NCBI RefSeq assembly: GCF_004795255.1 | Contig: NZ_SSBQ01000002.1 | Location: forward strand, 1 to 64,000 | Length of the DNA stretch: 64,000 nucleotides | Source: Streptomyces sp. RKND-216 | GTDB lineage: Bacteria; Actinomycetota; Actinomycetes; Streptomycetales; Streptomycetaceae | Reading direction: 5' to 3' | Shown: piece by piece, positions 1 through 6,866 of the stretch | How positions within the stretch are numbered: position 1 is the first letter of the stretch | Layout of the letters: each line of letters opens with the position of its first letter | Position numbers and translations under genes: made by a program | The notes under the pieces: model-generated | The model's input: only the letters and a program-made list of their open reading frames with translations | Told to the model about the DNA's origin: nothing | Database searches by the model: none

Positions 1-81
1 GAACTTTCGCCCTCGGGCGATCGTACGGTCGGTGTACGAAGCCGTCCCGCTCGTTGAGGCGTAGCCAGTGCGCGAGCTACC

Positions 82-352
82 GTGGCTACCTGGCTTGGGA
101 ATGAGTGCCGGTTCTGGAGATTGGACATCTTCGAGCGCGGCCTGGCCGCTGCCCGGCAGTACCTCGCCCGAGAGGGACACCTGAGCGTGCCGAGGAAACA
201 CGAAGAGGTCCTCCACCCCACCGAGCCGGACGGCGCTCGTGTGGCTGTTCCGGCTGGGGGTATGGCTTACCAACCACAAGACCAGGCGGGCGAAGCTCAG
301 CGAGGAGCGGCGAGCGGCCTTGGCCGGGCTCGGACTTCTTTGGGTGGAGTAG
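82..352 (+). pseudogene. helicase-associated (HA) domain remnant, frameshifted
   Basis: A short frame from about 115 reads FERGLAAARQYLAREGHLSVP, and the next frame from 251 reads RLGVWLTNHKTRRAKLSEERR and ends at TAG 350-352. Together these make one helicase-associated domain of the type repeated at the C-terminus of large Streptomyces DEAD-like helicases. A single-base shift near 235-250 separates the halves. No ATPase domain lies in the window, so this is a broken C-terminal fragment. The upstream boundary is unclear because the window starts at 1. Domain identity is from motif recognition; the frameshift is visible directly. Confidence 0.6.
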
Positions 353-553
353 GGAGCCGTAGGGGTGATGCGGTCGCTCGGTATGCCGCCGACCGGGGCC
401 CAGTTGCACTGTGCCGGAGGTGACACCCCTCGTCTGCGGCTGGGGGCAGCGGTTCATCTCGTGGCGCCTGATGCGCTGAACGGCGCACGCGAGCGTCGTT
501 GCGGGCGGCCGGACAGGCAGCGGTGACGGTGGCTCTGCGGGACCTGGGGTTCG

Positions 554-591
554 GGGCGGACAGCGGCGCCGGGGGTCGTCGCTGTCCGCCC
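554..591 (-). terminator. stem-loop, probable terminator of the hsp18 operon
   Basis: Perfect 12-bp inverted repeat (554-565 and 580-591) with a 14-base loop. It lies downstream of the minus-strand hsp18-DUF2267-DUF2267 genes once the IS at 617-1696 is mentally removed, about 20 bp beyond the last stop codon. The IS now separates operon and hairpin. There is no U-tract, as is common in Streptomyces. The remaining stretch 353-553 shows no recognisable gene. Confidence 0.5.
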
Positions 592-610
592 GGCGCTCCG
601 GGTCCCGCCG

Positions 611-616
611 TCTAGG
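611..616. repeat. target-site duplication, left copy (TCTAGG)
   Basis: TCTAGG occurs here and again at 1697-1702, exactly flanking the 617-1696 element. The form NCTAGN is the known 6-bp target duplication of IS481-type elements. Perfect identity suggests a fairly recent insertion. Confidence 0.85.
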
Positions 617-1596
617 TGTATTGACCTGAAGCGTTGTTCACGCGGCGGATCGGTGGCTGTCCTCCGAGTGCGGTGTGGCACCGGTGATGGTTGTAGGTGT
701 GCAGGAAGCTGTCCAGGGCTGCGGTGCGCTCGGTGTTGTTGGCGTAGGGCCTCAGGTAGGCCCATTCGTCGAGCAGTGTGCGGAAAAAAGCGTTCGACCT
801 TGCCGTTCGTCTGCGGACGGTAGGGGCGGGTGCGCTTGTGGGTGATCCCGGCCGCGGCCAGCGCATCGCGCCAGAGGAAGGACTTGTAGCAGGCTCCGTT
901 GTCGGTCAGGACGCGCTGGACGGTGACGCCGTGGCGGTCGAAGAACGCCTGGGCGCGCTGCCAGAAGCCGGCGGCGGTGGCTTTGCGTTCGTCGGGCAGG
1001 ACCTCGCTGTGGGCCAGGCGGGTGTGGTCATCGACGGCGGAGTGGATGTAGCTGTAGCCGATCACCGGGTGGCAGTTCTTGCGCTGGGCGGTGGTGGCCT
1101 GCTTGTTGCGGTCTCCGGCGGTGCGTCCGACCGCCCGCCAGCCGCCGCCGTCGGGGATGTTGCCGAGCTTTTTGATATCGACGTGGACCAGTTCGCCGGG
1201 CTGGTCGCGTTCGTAGCGGCGGATGACCCGGCCGGTGGGGCGGTCGAGCCAGGCCAGCCGGTTCAGCCCGTGGCGGGCCAGGATCCGGTGGGCGGTGGAG
1301 GTCGGCAGGCCCACGATGGGGCCGATGCGGGCGGGCCCCAGCTTCCGCTCCTGCCGCAGCCGGCAGACCCGTTCCTCCACAGCCGCGCTGGTTCGGTGCG
1401 GTGTGGTCATCGGGCGGCTGGAGCGGTCCTCCAGACCGGCCTCGCCCTCGGCGGCGCATCTGCGCACCCACTTGTGTGCTGTCGGCCGGGAGACTCCCAT
1501 CTCGGCGGCCACATGGGCCACCGGGCGGCCCGATCGGACACGGTCGACCAGCAGCCGCCTGCCGTGAACGGTCAGCCGGGCATTACGGTGGGACAC
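612..1596 (-). pseudogene. IS481-family DDE transposase, frameshifted at a T6 run
   Basis: Starts ATG at 1596 (MSHRNARLTVHGRRLL). An N-terminal helix-turn-helix (about residues 12-50, VAHVAAEMGVSRPTAHKWV) is followed by an rve integrase core with Asp in HVDIKK, Asp in LTDNGACY and Glu in NGKVERFF, the DDE triad. Right after the Glu, a run of six T on the coding strand (784-789) shifts the frame. With five T the protein would continue RTLLDEWAYLRPYANNTER to VNNASGQYT and stop at TAG 614-612. As written, translation instead runs out of frame to about 454. It is either a recent one-base indel, a base-calling error, or a slippage-dependent frame. The stop codon is supplied by the target CTAG. Confidence 0.85.
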
Positions 1597-1696
1597 GAAG
1601 ACCTCCCTGCGGTGCAGTCCTAGACAGCTCCACCACAGCGGAGGTCTTCGCCATGATCAATACCCCCGAGCGCTAACAACGCTCGTGCTCAATACA
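617..1696 (-). mobile_element. IS481-family insertion sequence, complete
   Basis: A 1080-bp element whose ends are TGTATTGA and TCAATACA. The terminal inverted repeats are about 22 bp (617-638 and 1675-1696) with four mismatches, ending in a shared AGCGTTGTT block. It is flanked by the 6-bp duplication TCTAGG. The single transposase gene occupies nearly the whole element and its stop codon lies just outside it, in the left duplication. The transposase frame is disrupted by a one-base excess in a homopolymer, so autonomous activity is doubtful unless slippage rescues it. Confidence 0.85.
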
Positions 1697-1702
1697 TCTA
1701 GG
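1697..1702. repeat. target-site duplication, right copy (TCTAGG)
   Basis: Second copy of the 6-bp duplication flanking the IS481-family element. Its CTA (1698-1700) is the TAG stop of the neighbouring DUF2267 gene, so the insertion left that protein intact. Confidence 0.85.
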
Positions 1703-2141
1703 CGGCTGGGGTGAGTTCGGCTTGGCCGAAGAGGAGGGCGTAGCCGGTGGGGAGTTGGTGGAGGATGCGGGTGGTCAGGTGGGGGCCGGCGTGGGCTGTG
1801 ACGGCGGCGAAGACGGAGCCGGTGTCCCAGCGGGTGGTGGCCAGGGGGGCGCCGGAGCGGGTGGCGAGGTCTTTGACGAAGGCCCAGCCGGTCAGTGGTT
1901 GGTTGTCGGGGATCTGTGCGGTCAGTATGCGTGCGGCCTCCAGGGGCAGGCGGGCGGCCAGGTCGACGCGTTCGTCGCCGGTCAGTTGGCGTCCGAATCC
2001 GGCGAGGACCAGGCGGACGGCTTCGTCGGCCTTTTCGCGGGTGGGGTAGGCGCCCTCGTAGCGGACTTTCTCCAGCATCTGCTCGTAGGCCTTCGAGTAC
2101 GGCTGCTGGTGCCCTTGGGGTGCGCGTACGTCGGTGATCAC
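1698..2141 (-). CDS. DUF2267 domain protein
   Basis: 147 residues from GTG at 2141. The family fold is seen in YEGAYPTREKADEAVRLVL, LTGDERVDLAARLP and HQLPTGYALLFG, the usual DUF2267 helix repeats. Molecular function is unknown for the family; members often sit beside small heat-shock genes. This is the third gene of the hsp18-DUF2267-DUF2267 set, 54 bp below its paralogue, and it shares the closing LPTGY-LLFG motif with it. The stop TAG lies inside the duplication made by the downstream IS, so the coding sequence is complete. No good ribosome site is seen at the GTG; translation may be coupled or start slightly further in. Confidence 0.8.
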   Translation of the reverse strand: MITDVRAPQGHQQPYSKAYEQMLEKVRYEGAYPTREKADEAVRLVLAGFGRQLTGDERVDLAARLPLEAARILTAQIPDNQPLTGWAFVKDLATRSGAPLATTRWDTGSVFAAVTAHAGPHLTTRILHQLPTGYALLFGQAELTPAA

Positions 2142-2195
2142 TGCGGTGTTTGCCTTTCGTGGAGCCCGGGTGCAGCACCCCCGGGTGATAGGTGG

Positions 2196-2591
2196 TCAGG
2201 TGGGCTGGGGGCGGCCGAAGAGGAGGTCGTAGCCGGTGGGGAGTTGGAGCAGGATCTGCCCCATCAGGTCTGCGCCGGCGGTGTCGGCGACGGTGGACAG
2301 GACGGCGCTGACGTCCCAGGTCGCGGTGTGTTCGGTGGCGCCTTCGATCCAGGCTGCGGTCGCGCGGACGAACCGTTCGGGGGGTAGGGGTTCGGCGCTC
2401 TGCAGCGGGTTCAGCAGGATCAGTGCGAATTCCTCCGGCAGGCGTGCGGCGAGCTGGGCTCGGGTCTCGCCGACCAGGTGCGCGCCGAGGAGGGCGAGGA
2501 CTACGCGTGCCGCCCGTTCCGCTTCCTGCACGGTCTGGTACTCACCACGTTCTCTGACGTGGTCGAGGAACGCTTGGTGTCGCAGAGTCAT
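2196..2591 (-). CDS. DUF2267 domain protein (paralogue)
   Basis: 131 residues from ATG at 2591 (MTLRHQAFLDHVRERG). AAGGGGG lies about 10 bases upstream, so this start is preferred over a longer frame reaching 2678. The N-terminal helix pattern (EAERAARVVLALLGAHL), the central AAWIEGATEHTATWDVSAV segment and the C-terminal LQLPTGYDLLFG match the DUF2267 pattern. It lies 105 bp downstream of hsp18 on the same strand and is probably co-transcribed under RheA control. Role unknown; heat-shock association is inferred from position. Confidence 0.8.
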   Translation of the reverse strand: MTLRHQAFLDHVRERGEYQTVQEAERAARVVLALLGAHLVGETRAQLAARLPEEFALILLNPLQSAEPLPPERFVRATAAWIEGATEHTATWDVSAVLSTVADTAGADLMGQILLQLPTGYDLLFGRPQPT

Positions 2592-2696
2592 CTCGGCCGC
2601 CCCCTTTTTTCTGTTCGGACTGGCCAGGGGTGCGGAGGACGGGTGATGAGGGGGAGATCGGGTGCCTGTCCTCCGCACCGGTCCGGCCTGCTGGTG

Positions 2697-3128
2697 TCAG
2701 CCGGAAATCTCCTTGCGGCCGGAGCCGACGCCGACGGAGATCTTGCGGGGCTTGGCGCGCTCGGCGATCGGGATGCGCAGGGTGAGCACGCCCGCGTCGT
2801 AGTCGGCGTGGATGTGCTCGGTGTCGAGGGTGTCGGCGAGCACGATCTGGCGGGAGAAGGCGCCCAGCGGCCGCTCGGACAGTTCCATCTGCACGTCGTC
2901 GGCCTTCGCCACTGGTCGGCGCTCGGCCTTGACGGTGAGCATGTTCCGCTCGACGTCGATGTCGATCGCGTCCGCGGTGACACCGGGGAGGTCGAAGGCC
3001 ACCACGTAGTCGTCGCCTTCGCGGTAGGCGTCCATCGGCATCGCCGAGGGCTTGGACCAGGTGCCCGGGCCCATCAGCTGCTGTGCCAGCCGGTCCAGGT
3101 CACGAAAGGGGTCAGTGCGCATCAACAT
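2697..3128 (-). CDS. hsp18: Hsp20/alpha-crystallin small heat-shock protein (Hsp18-like)
   Basis: 143 residues from ATG at 3128, with GGAGGTG 7 bases upstream; an in-frame ATG two codons later is a second possible start. The N-terminus [18 protein letters not shown] is typical of actinobacterial Hsp18. The alpha-crystallin domain spans about residues 35-130, with [12 protein letters not shown], the conserved LTVKAERR strand and the terminal [12 protein letters not shown] motif. As a family member it should be an ATP-independent holdase that prevents aggregation at high temperature. Its promoter contains a RheA-type operator between -35 and -10, and rheA is divergent 128 bp away. Confidence 0.93.
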   Translation of the reverse strand: MLMRTDPFRDLDRLAQQLMGPGTWSKPSAMPMDAYREGDDYVVAFDLPGVTADAIDIDVERNMLTVKAERRPVAKADDVQMELSERPLGAFSRQIVLADTLDTEHIHADYDAGVLTLRIPIAERAKPRKISVGVGSGRKEISG

Positions 3129-3185
3129 TGTGAAACACCTCCAGCGGGTTGTAGGCAGTTGCTGCCAATGCGCTGCACTGACACC

Positions 3186-3214
3186 GTTGTAGCATGTCAT
3201 CCAATGGATGACAA
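3186..3214 (-). promoter_or_regulatory. hsp18 promoter (-35 TTGTCA, -10 TACAAC)
   Basis: On the minus strand TTGTCA (3214-3209) and TACAAC (3191-3186) are separated by exactly 17 bp, a good match to a housekeeping-sigma promoter. Operator 1 (3195-3213) covers the spacer and most of the -35, the position expected for repression by occlusion. The -10 is about 58 bp upstream of the hsp18 ATG. Confidence 0.65.
3195..3213. promoter_or_regulatory. RheA-type operator 1
   Basis: Perfect inverted repeat TGTCATC-N5-GATGACA, the published operator form for RheA, the thermosensing repressor of hsp18 in Streptomyces albus. It overlaps the hsp18 promoter. Confidence 0.8.
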
Positions 3215-3220
3215 ACATGA

Positions 3221-3239
3221 TGTCGTCGATGTGATGACA
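3221..3239. promoter_or_regulatory. RheA-type operator 2
   Basis: TGTCGTC-N5-GATGACA, one substitution from operator 1. Its centre is 26 bp (about 2.5 helical turns) from operator 1 and about 27 bp upstream of the rheA start. The position suggests autoregulation of rheA or cooperative binding. Confidence 0.6.
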
Positions 3240-3256
3240 GAACGAGGGAGGTGCCC

Positions 3257-3886
3257 GTGACCGCAGCAGACCAGCCGTCCACAACCAGCACCGACGCCCA
3301 CAGCCCGGCGTCGTTCCTCGCCGCCGCGGCGGCCCTCGACGCCATAAACGATGCCCTGCACACAGCCCAGCACCAGGCCCCTGGCAGCCCCGGCACCGAG
3401 CCGGGCCCGGAGCAGGCCCTGACGTCCCTGATGCTGCTGCGGCAGGTCCGCGAGCAGCTCGCCGGATGGGAGACCGGCCTGATCGAAACCGCCCGCGACG
3501 CGGGCGCCAGCTGGGCCGACCTCGCCCGCCCCCTCGGCGTCACCAGCCGCCAGGCCGCCGAACGCCGATATCTGCGCGGCCGCCCCGGACCCGCCGGGAC
3601 CACCGGCGAGCAGCGTGTGACGGCCACCCGCCAGGCCCGGGCCGCGAGGCGCACCACCGCCACCTGGGCCCGCGCCAACGCCGCCGACCTGCGCCGCCTC
3701 GCCGGCCAGATCACCGCCCTCACCGACCTGCCCGCAGCCGCCCGCGGCCCCCTCGACGAGCTCCACGCAGCCCTCGCCCACGACGATCCCGCCGACCTCA
3801 TCACCCCCCTGACCGCCACCCGCCCCTACCTGACCGCCCACCACCCCGACCTCGCCACCCGCCTCAACACCCTCACACCCCCCTGA
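3257..3886 (+). CDS. rheA: RheA-like hsp18 transcriptional repressor
   Basis: 209 residues from GTG at 3257, chosen because GGGAGG sits at 3246-3251; an upstream in-frame GTG at 3251 overlaps that ribosome site. The body has a helical segment ([19 protein letters not shown]), then a helix-turn-helix-like stretch [19 protein letters not shown] and [15 protein letters not shown] (about residues 76-110), and an Ala/Leu-rich C-terminal half. This pattern matches proteins annotated as hsp18 transcriptional regulators in Streptomyces. RheA loses DNA binding reversibly when heated. Divergent orientation to hsp18 and two matching operators support the call. Confidence 0.85.
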   Translation: MTAADQPSTTSTDAHSPASFLAAAAALDAINDALHTAQHQAPGSPGTEPGPEQALTSLMLLRQVREQLAGWETGLIETARDAGASWADLARPLGVTSRQAAERRYLRGRPGPAGTTGEQRVTATRQARAARRTTATWARANAADLRRLAGQITALTDLPAAARGPLDELHAALAHDDPADLITPLTATRPYLTAHHPDLATRLNTLTPP

Positions 3887-3926
3887 CCCCACCCCCACCA
3901 CCACAAAACACCCCACAAAACCCCAC

Positions 3927-3943
3927 AGGCGGGGCTACCGCCT
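3927..3943 (+). terminator. weak stem-loop after rheA
   Basis: AGGCGG and CCGCCT form a 6-bp stem around a 5-base loop, 40 bp after the rheA stop. The short stem makes terminator function uncertain. Confidence 0.3.
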
Positions 3944-4297
3944 CATCCCCACACAAACACCCACCCCTAGATGGCGCAGGCACCGGGCGGCGAGCCGGCA
4001 AAGCCGAAGCAGTGGATGCGGCGGACGCTGCACGGCCGGGCCGGCTCCGCCAGTCCGCAGATCACCACCCGCAGAGCCTCCACCCGCACTTCCGTGCGGC
4101 GCAATCGTTTCGCGGAGCGGCGTCCTACTCGCCACACCTCCAGCGCCCGGGGGCGGTCCCGCCGCCACTGCCCCGGGCGCCCGCGCCTTCAGCCCGGCCA
4201 CCGGCCGCTGGATCGATCGGCGTGACGGTTGAGCTGAGCCAACAGCCCGCGATTCACGGCACGCGCGGGGAGGCGTGCGAGCACGAGATCGCGGGGT
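3944..4297. other. no recognisable gene
   Basis: About 350 bp between rheA and the esterase remnant. Open frames exist on both strands but none shows a family motif, a ribosome site or a plausible neighbour. Probably decayed DNA. Confidence 0.5.
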
Positions 4298-4600
4298 TCA
4301 CGGGGCAAGGAGTACTGGTATGACCTGTCCCAGTTCGCGTTCCCAGTACGCGGGGCTGTGGGTGCCTCGGTAGAAGTGGGTCGTGACGCGGACTCCGGCT
4401 TCTTTGAGGCGACGGGCCACGGCGCGGGACTCGTCGGCCATGACGGCCTCGGTCAGCGAGATCACCTCGTCCGGGTAGAGGGGGGCGAGGTCCGCCAAGC
4501 CGGGGATGTGGGGCCCGGCTCGGTGCCCGGTGCGTCGAGGGCGCCCGGGGTGCCGTCCCCGGCGGAGGTATGCGGCGCCGACGGAGTGGTGCTCAGGTCT
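4298..4600 (-). pseudogene. alpha/beta-hydrolase (esterase D/antigen 85-like) C-terminal fragment
   Basis: The frame ending at TGA 4300-4298 reads VARRLKEAGVRVTTHFYRG, then THSPAYWERELGQVIPVLL. This is the C-terminal part of Streptomyces esterase-family hydrolases, where the His of G-THS-YW belongs to the catalytic triad. Upstream, the segment DGTPGALDAPGTEPGP that normally precedes it lies in another frame, showing a frameshift near 4500. The nucleophile Ser and catalytic Asp regions are absent. This is a truncated, inactive remnant. Confidence 0.55.
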
Positions 4601-4673
4601 TCCGTGCTTCACATGCCGCGGGCCGGGGAACCGGGCAAAGTCGACACCCTTCTCCCCGTCTCAGGAGCCTGTA

Positions 4674-4907
4674 ATGATCAAGAAGCTGCATGACGCCGGT
4701 GTGCGCAGCGAGCACGCCTATACCGCTGGTCTTGTCTCGATCGCGCTGTCCGTTGTGTCGTGGGCGGTGTCGGAGAAGAAGGAGGCCGCCGGCCGGGACC
4801 GGGCGGACCGGTGGGGCATCTTCGTGGGCGAGTGGGCGCCGACGTTCTTCGGGCTCGGCCTGGCGCTGGCGCACTACGAGCAGGCCGACGGAACCTTCGG
4901 CCGCTGA
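4674..4907 (+). CDS. small conserved membrane protein
   Basis: 77 residues from ATG at 4674 with AGGAG 7 bases upstream. There are two predicted membrane segments, about residues 14-33 (HAYTAGLVSIALSVVSWAV) and 50-66 (GEWAPTFFGLGLALAHY), joined by a charged loop SEKKEAAGRDRADRWG. I recognise the pattern (D-GVRSEHAYTAGL and DRWGIFVGEWAPTF) as a small Streptomyces integral membrane protein of unknown function. It stands alone between two remnants but looks intact. A stem-loop follows at 4993-5021. Confidence 0.7.
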   Translation: MIKKLHDAGVRSEHAYTAGLVSIALSVVSWAVSEKKEAAGRDRADRWGIFVGEWAPTFFGLGLALAHYEQADGTFGR

Positions 4908-4992
4908 GACAACCGGTCGTCGAGCCGGGGCAGGACACCCTGATGGGCCGCTACGAGCACAGCGCCAACGGTCGACGCCGACGGTGGCGCCT

Positions 4993-5021
4993 GTCTGCCC
5001 ACCTCTCCGAGGCGGGCAGAC
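4993..5021 (+). terminator. stem-loop downstream of the small membrane protein
   Basis: GTCTGCCC and GGGCAGAC form a perfect 8-bp stem with a 13-base loop, 86 bp after the stop of the preceding gene. Confidence 0.4.
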
Positions 5022-5035
5022 CCGCCACGCCGCAT

Positions 5036-5377
5036 GGAAGCGATGACGGCCGCGTCCTTGGCATCAGTCTTGGCCTCGCCGGGGTAGAGGTCGGCGACCC
5101 GGCGCACGGCCAGGCCGGGCAGGCACGCGACCTGGCAGCCCGCGTCCCGGGCCACGGTCAGGGGCAGGGCGCCGATGGAGGCGGGCTGGTCCACGATCAC
5201 CAGGACGCTGCCGAACTTGGCCGTCAGTTCGTCCGGGACGGCCCGCAGCTTCGGTTCGCTGTTCGGCAGGGGCTTGTCGAAGACCCTCTTCCCGGACGGG
5301 GTCAGGCCGTGACCGTGATGGGCGGTCCTGCCCACGTCCAGGCCGAGGAAGACGCCCACTTCGTCGATGCTGGTCAC
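5036..5377 (-). pseudogene. IS110-family recombinase, N-terminal fragment
   Basis: From GTG at 5377 the frame reads SIDEVGVFLGLDVGRTAHHG through NSEPKLRAVPDELTAKFG to LYPGEAKTDAKDAAVIA and then leaves homology near 5040. It is about 80% identical by eye to the N-terminus of the complete recombinase at 15289-16506. The DEDD RuvC-like start (LDVG, then KTDAKDA) is present, but the Tnp domain with the catalytic Ser is gone. Inactive. Confidence 0.8.
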
Positions 5378-5640
5378 CGTCCCCCCACATGTCGTCGATG
5401 GCATGCCGGCCTCGGACTTCGGGGCCGCACGCGCGCATCCACGCTATGCAGACCTGTCGCCCGCAGACGACCCGGTGCTGCACCAGCTCAGGCGACGGCC
5501 GGTCCTCTCATCAGCGTCTCCGACGGCACCCCCCGGGACCGGTGACACCACCCCCCAGGTCATACCAGCCTGGTCCCGGACCGGCGCCGGGCCAACCTGT
5601 GGGACGACCGGAACAACCGGGCCCGGGGTGTTTCACCCGC
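5036..5640 (-). mobile_element. truncated IS110-family element (copy C)
   Basis: On the minus strand this carries the IS110 non-coding left end (about 5640 down to 5378) followed by the first third of the recombinase gene. It ends abruptly at about 5040. The left end matches the copies at 12437-12690 and 15041-15288 over long stretches, including a shared GAGACGC-GATGAGAGG block and the GGTCTGCAT-GCGTGGATGCGCG region. Upstream of about 5560 it diverges from the other copies, so its own target flank seems lost. Confidence 0.75.
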
Positions 5641-5688
5641 CGGTTGTTGCGGGCCATGAGGTTGTAGACGCTGGGGCCGGTACGACGA

Positions 5689-5756
5689 GGGCGGGTCCTT
5701 CAGCGGCAGGATGAGAACCGCCAAGTCACTCGTCCGCCGTCACAAAGGACCCGCCC
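5689..5756. repeat. 12-bp inverted repeat before an IS481 fragment
   Basis: GGGCGGGTCCTT (5689-5700) and AAGGACCCGCCC (5745-5756) are perfect inverted copies 44 bp apart, just upstream of the IS481 transposase fragment. They may be part of that element's end, or an RNA hairpin occluding the AAGGA ribosome site. Confidence 0.5.
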
Positions 5757-5757
5757 G

Positions 5758-5950
5758 GTGTCCCACCGTAATGCCCCGCTCTCGGTCGAAGGCCGTCGTC
5801 GTCTGGTCCGCCGCTGTCAGGACCGTCCCATCGCCCACGTCGCTGCGGAGATGGGCATCTCCAGGGCTTGTGCCAGCAAGTGGGTGGGCCGGTACCGCCT
5901 CCACGGTGATCTCGGCCTGCTCGACCGGCCCAGCCACGCCACCGGCACCT
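5758..5950 (+). pseudogene. IS481-family transposase, N-terminal fragment
   Basis: From GTG at 5758 the frame reads SHRNAPLSVEGRRRLVRRC, then PIAHVAAEMGISRACASKWV and YRLHGDLGLLDRPS before losing homology near 5940. It is the helix-turn-helix part of an IS481 transposase, clearly related to but distinct from the one at 612-1596. The DDE domain is missing. AAGGACC just upstream could be its ribosome site. Confidence 0.65.
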
Positions 5951-6513
5951 GGGAGCATGCTGATGCCGATCCGGACGCGGGTGTCGATGACGAGACCTCC
6001 GGTGGACGCCGCCTTCACACGGTCCGGAGGGGCGGGTGGGCGGGTGCAGTGCGGTCATCAGCTCCAGACCCGTGACGGTGGTGGAACCGCGCGGCGTCAT
6101 CACGCGGACCGCATACGGGCCCAGCTGCCGGGCCAGGTCCGACTGACCACCCTCGGTTCTGACCGGGTCCCGGGCCCGCCGTCATGGCCCGGGATCTCGC
6201 ACGTCAAGGCGCCGGTGGGCCTGAAACCTGTGAGGGCCCAGCGGCGCCTACAGCCCGAGGACCTGCAGACCCCCTGTCCTCCCGGCACCGCCGACCGACT
6301 CCACCTCGTGGACACACCTGTCCGGGCGCTCCGTACGCTAGAGGGAGGAATCCCGCTGTCAACACGGCCGCCGCCCAGCGGCGCCACGGCCATTGGGCGT
6401 CAGCAAGTCTCGAAGAACTTTGCGGTGGCGTGTCGATACGGCCAGTCCCCGATCGTCGTCATGGTGTACGCCGCGCGCCAAGCACGGCTGAACCCGCATG
6501 GAGGCTGAGGACC
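5951..6513. other. no recognisable gene
   Basis: About 560 bp of scrambled sequence between the IS481 fragment and the YCII gene. Both strands were read; several open frames exist but no family motif was found. The last ~100 bp should hold the promoter of the YCII-sigma pair, but I see no clear -35/-10. Confidence 0.5.
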
Positions 6514-6864
6514 ATGAAGTACATGCTGCTGATCAACGCCGCCACGACCGACGAGAGCGGCGGCGCCGCCGGATGCGAAGTCGAGGACTGGATGGCGTAC
6601 GACAAGGAGGTCCGGGACGCGGGCATCCAGGTCTCCTCCGAGTCGCTGGCGGACCTGGTCACCGCCACCGAGGTGCGGGTCGGAGCGGACGGCCGGCGCA
6701 CCGTCACCGACGGGCCGTACGCGGAGACCCGCGAGATCCTGGGCGGCTTCTACGTCGTCGACGTGCCCGACCTTGACGTCGCCCTGGACTGGGCGGCCCG
6801 CTGCCCGGGGGCGCGCGGCGGTGGCTCGGTCGTGGTCCGCCCGGTCGCGGACTTCGGGCTCTGA
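6514..6864 (+). CDS. YCII/DGPF-domain protein
   Basis: 116 residues from ATG at 6514 (MKYMLLINA), with GAGG about 5 bases upstream. The family signature DGPYAETREILGGFYVVD and the C-terminal RPVADF are present. DGPF/YCII proteins are the usual genomic partners of ECF42 sigma factors, and the ECF42-type gene starts 2 bp after this stop, so the two form one operon. The biochemical role of the family is not established. Confidence 0.9.
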   Translation: MKYMLLINAATTDESGGAAGCEVEDWMAYDKEVRDAGIQVSSESLADLVTATEVRVGADGRRTVTDGPYAETREILGGFYVVDVPDLDVALDWAARCPGARGGGSVVVRPVADFGL

Positions 6865-6866
6865 CG

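Noticed and set aside
36..110. possible start of an intact helicase gene at the window edge
   Set aside because: The helicase-associated domain is split by a frameshift and ends at 352, so the gene is broken here.
454..611. C-terminal extension of the IS481 transposase frame beyond the IS
   Set aside because: This is read-through after a frameshift; the true frame ends at the TAG in the left target duplication.
5740..6393. several open frames between the IS481 fragment and the YCII gene
   Set aside because: No motif, no ribosome site and no consistent codon pattern; treated as decayed DNA.
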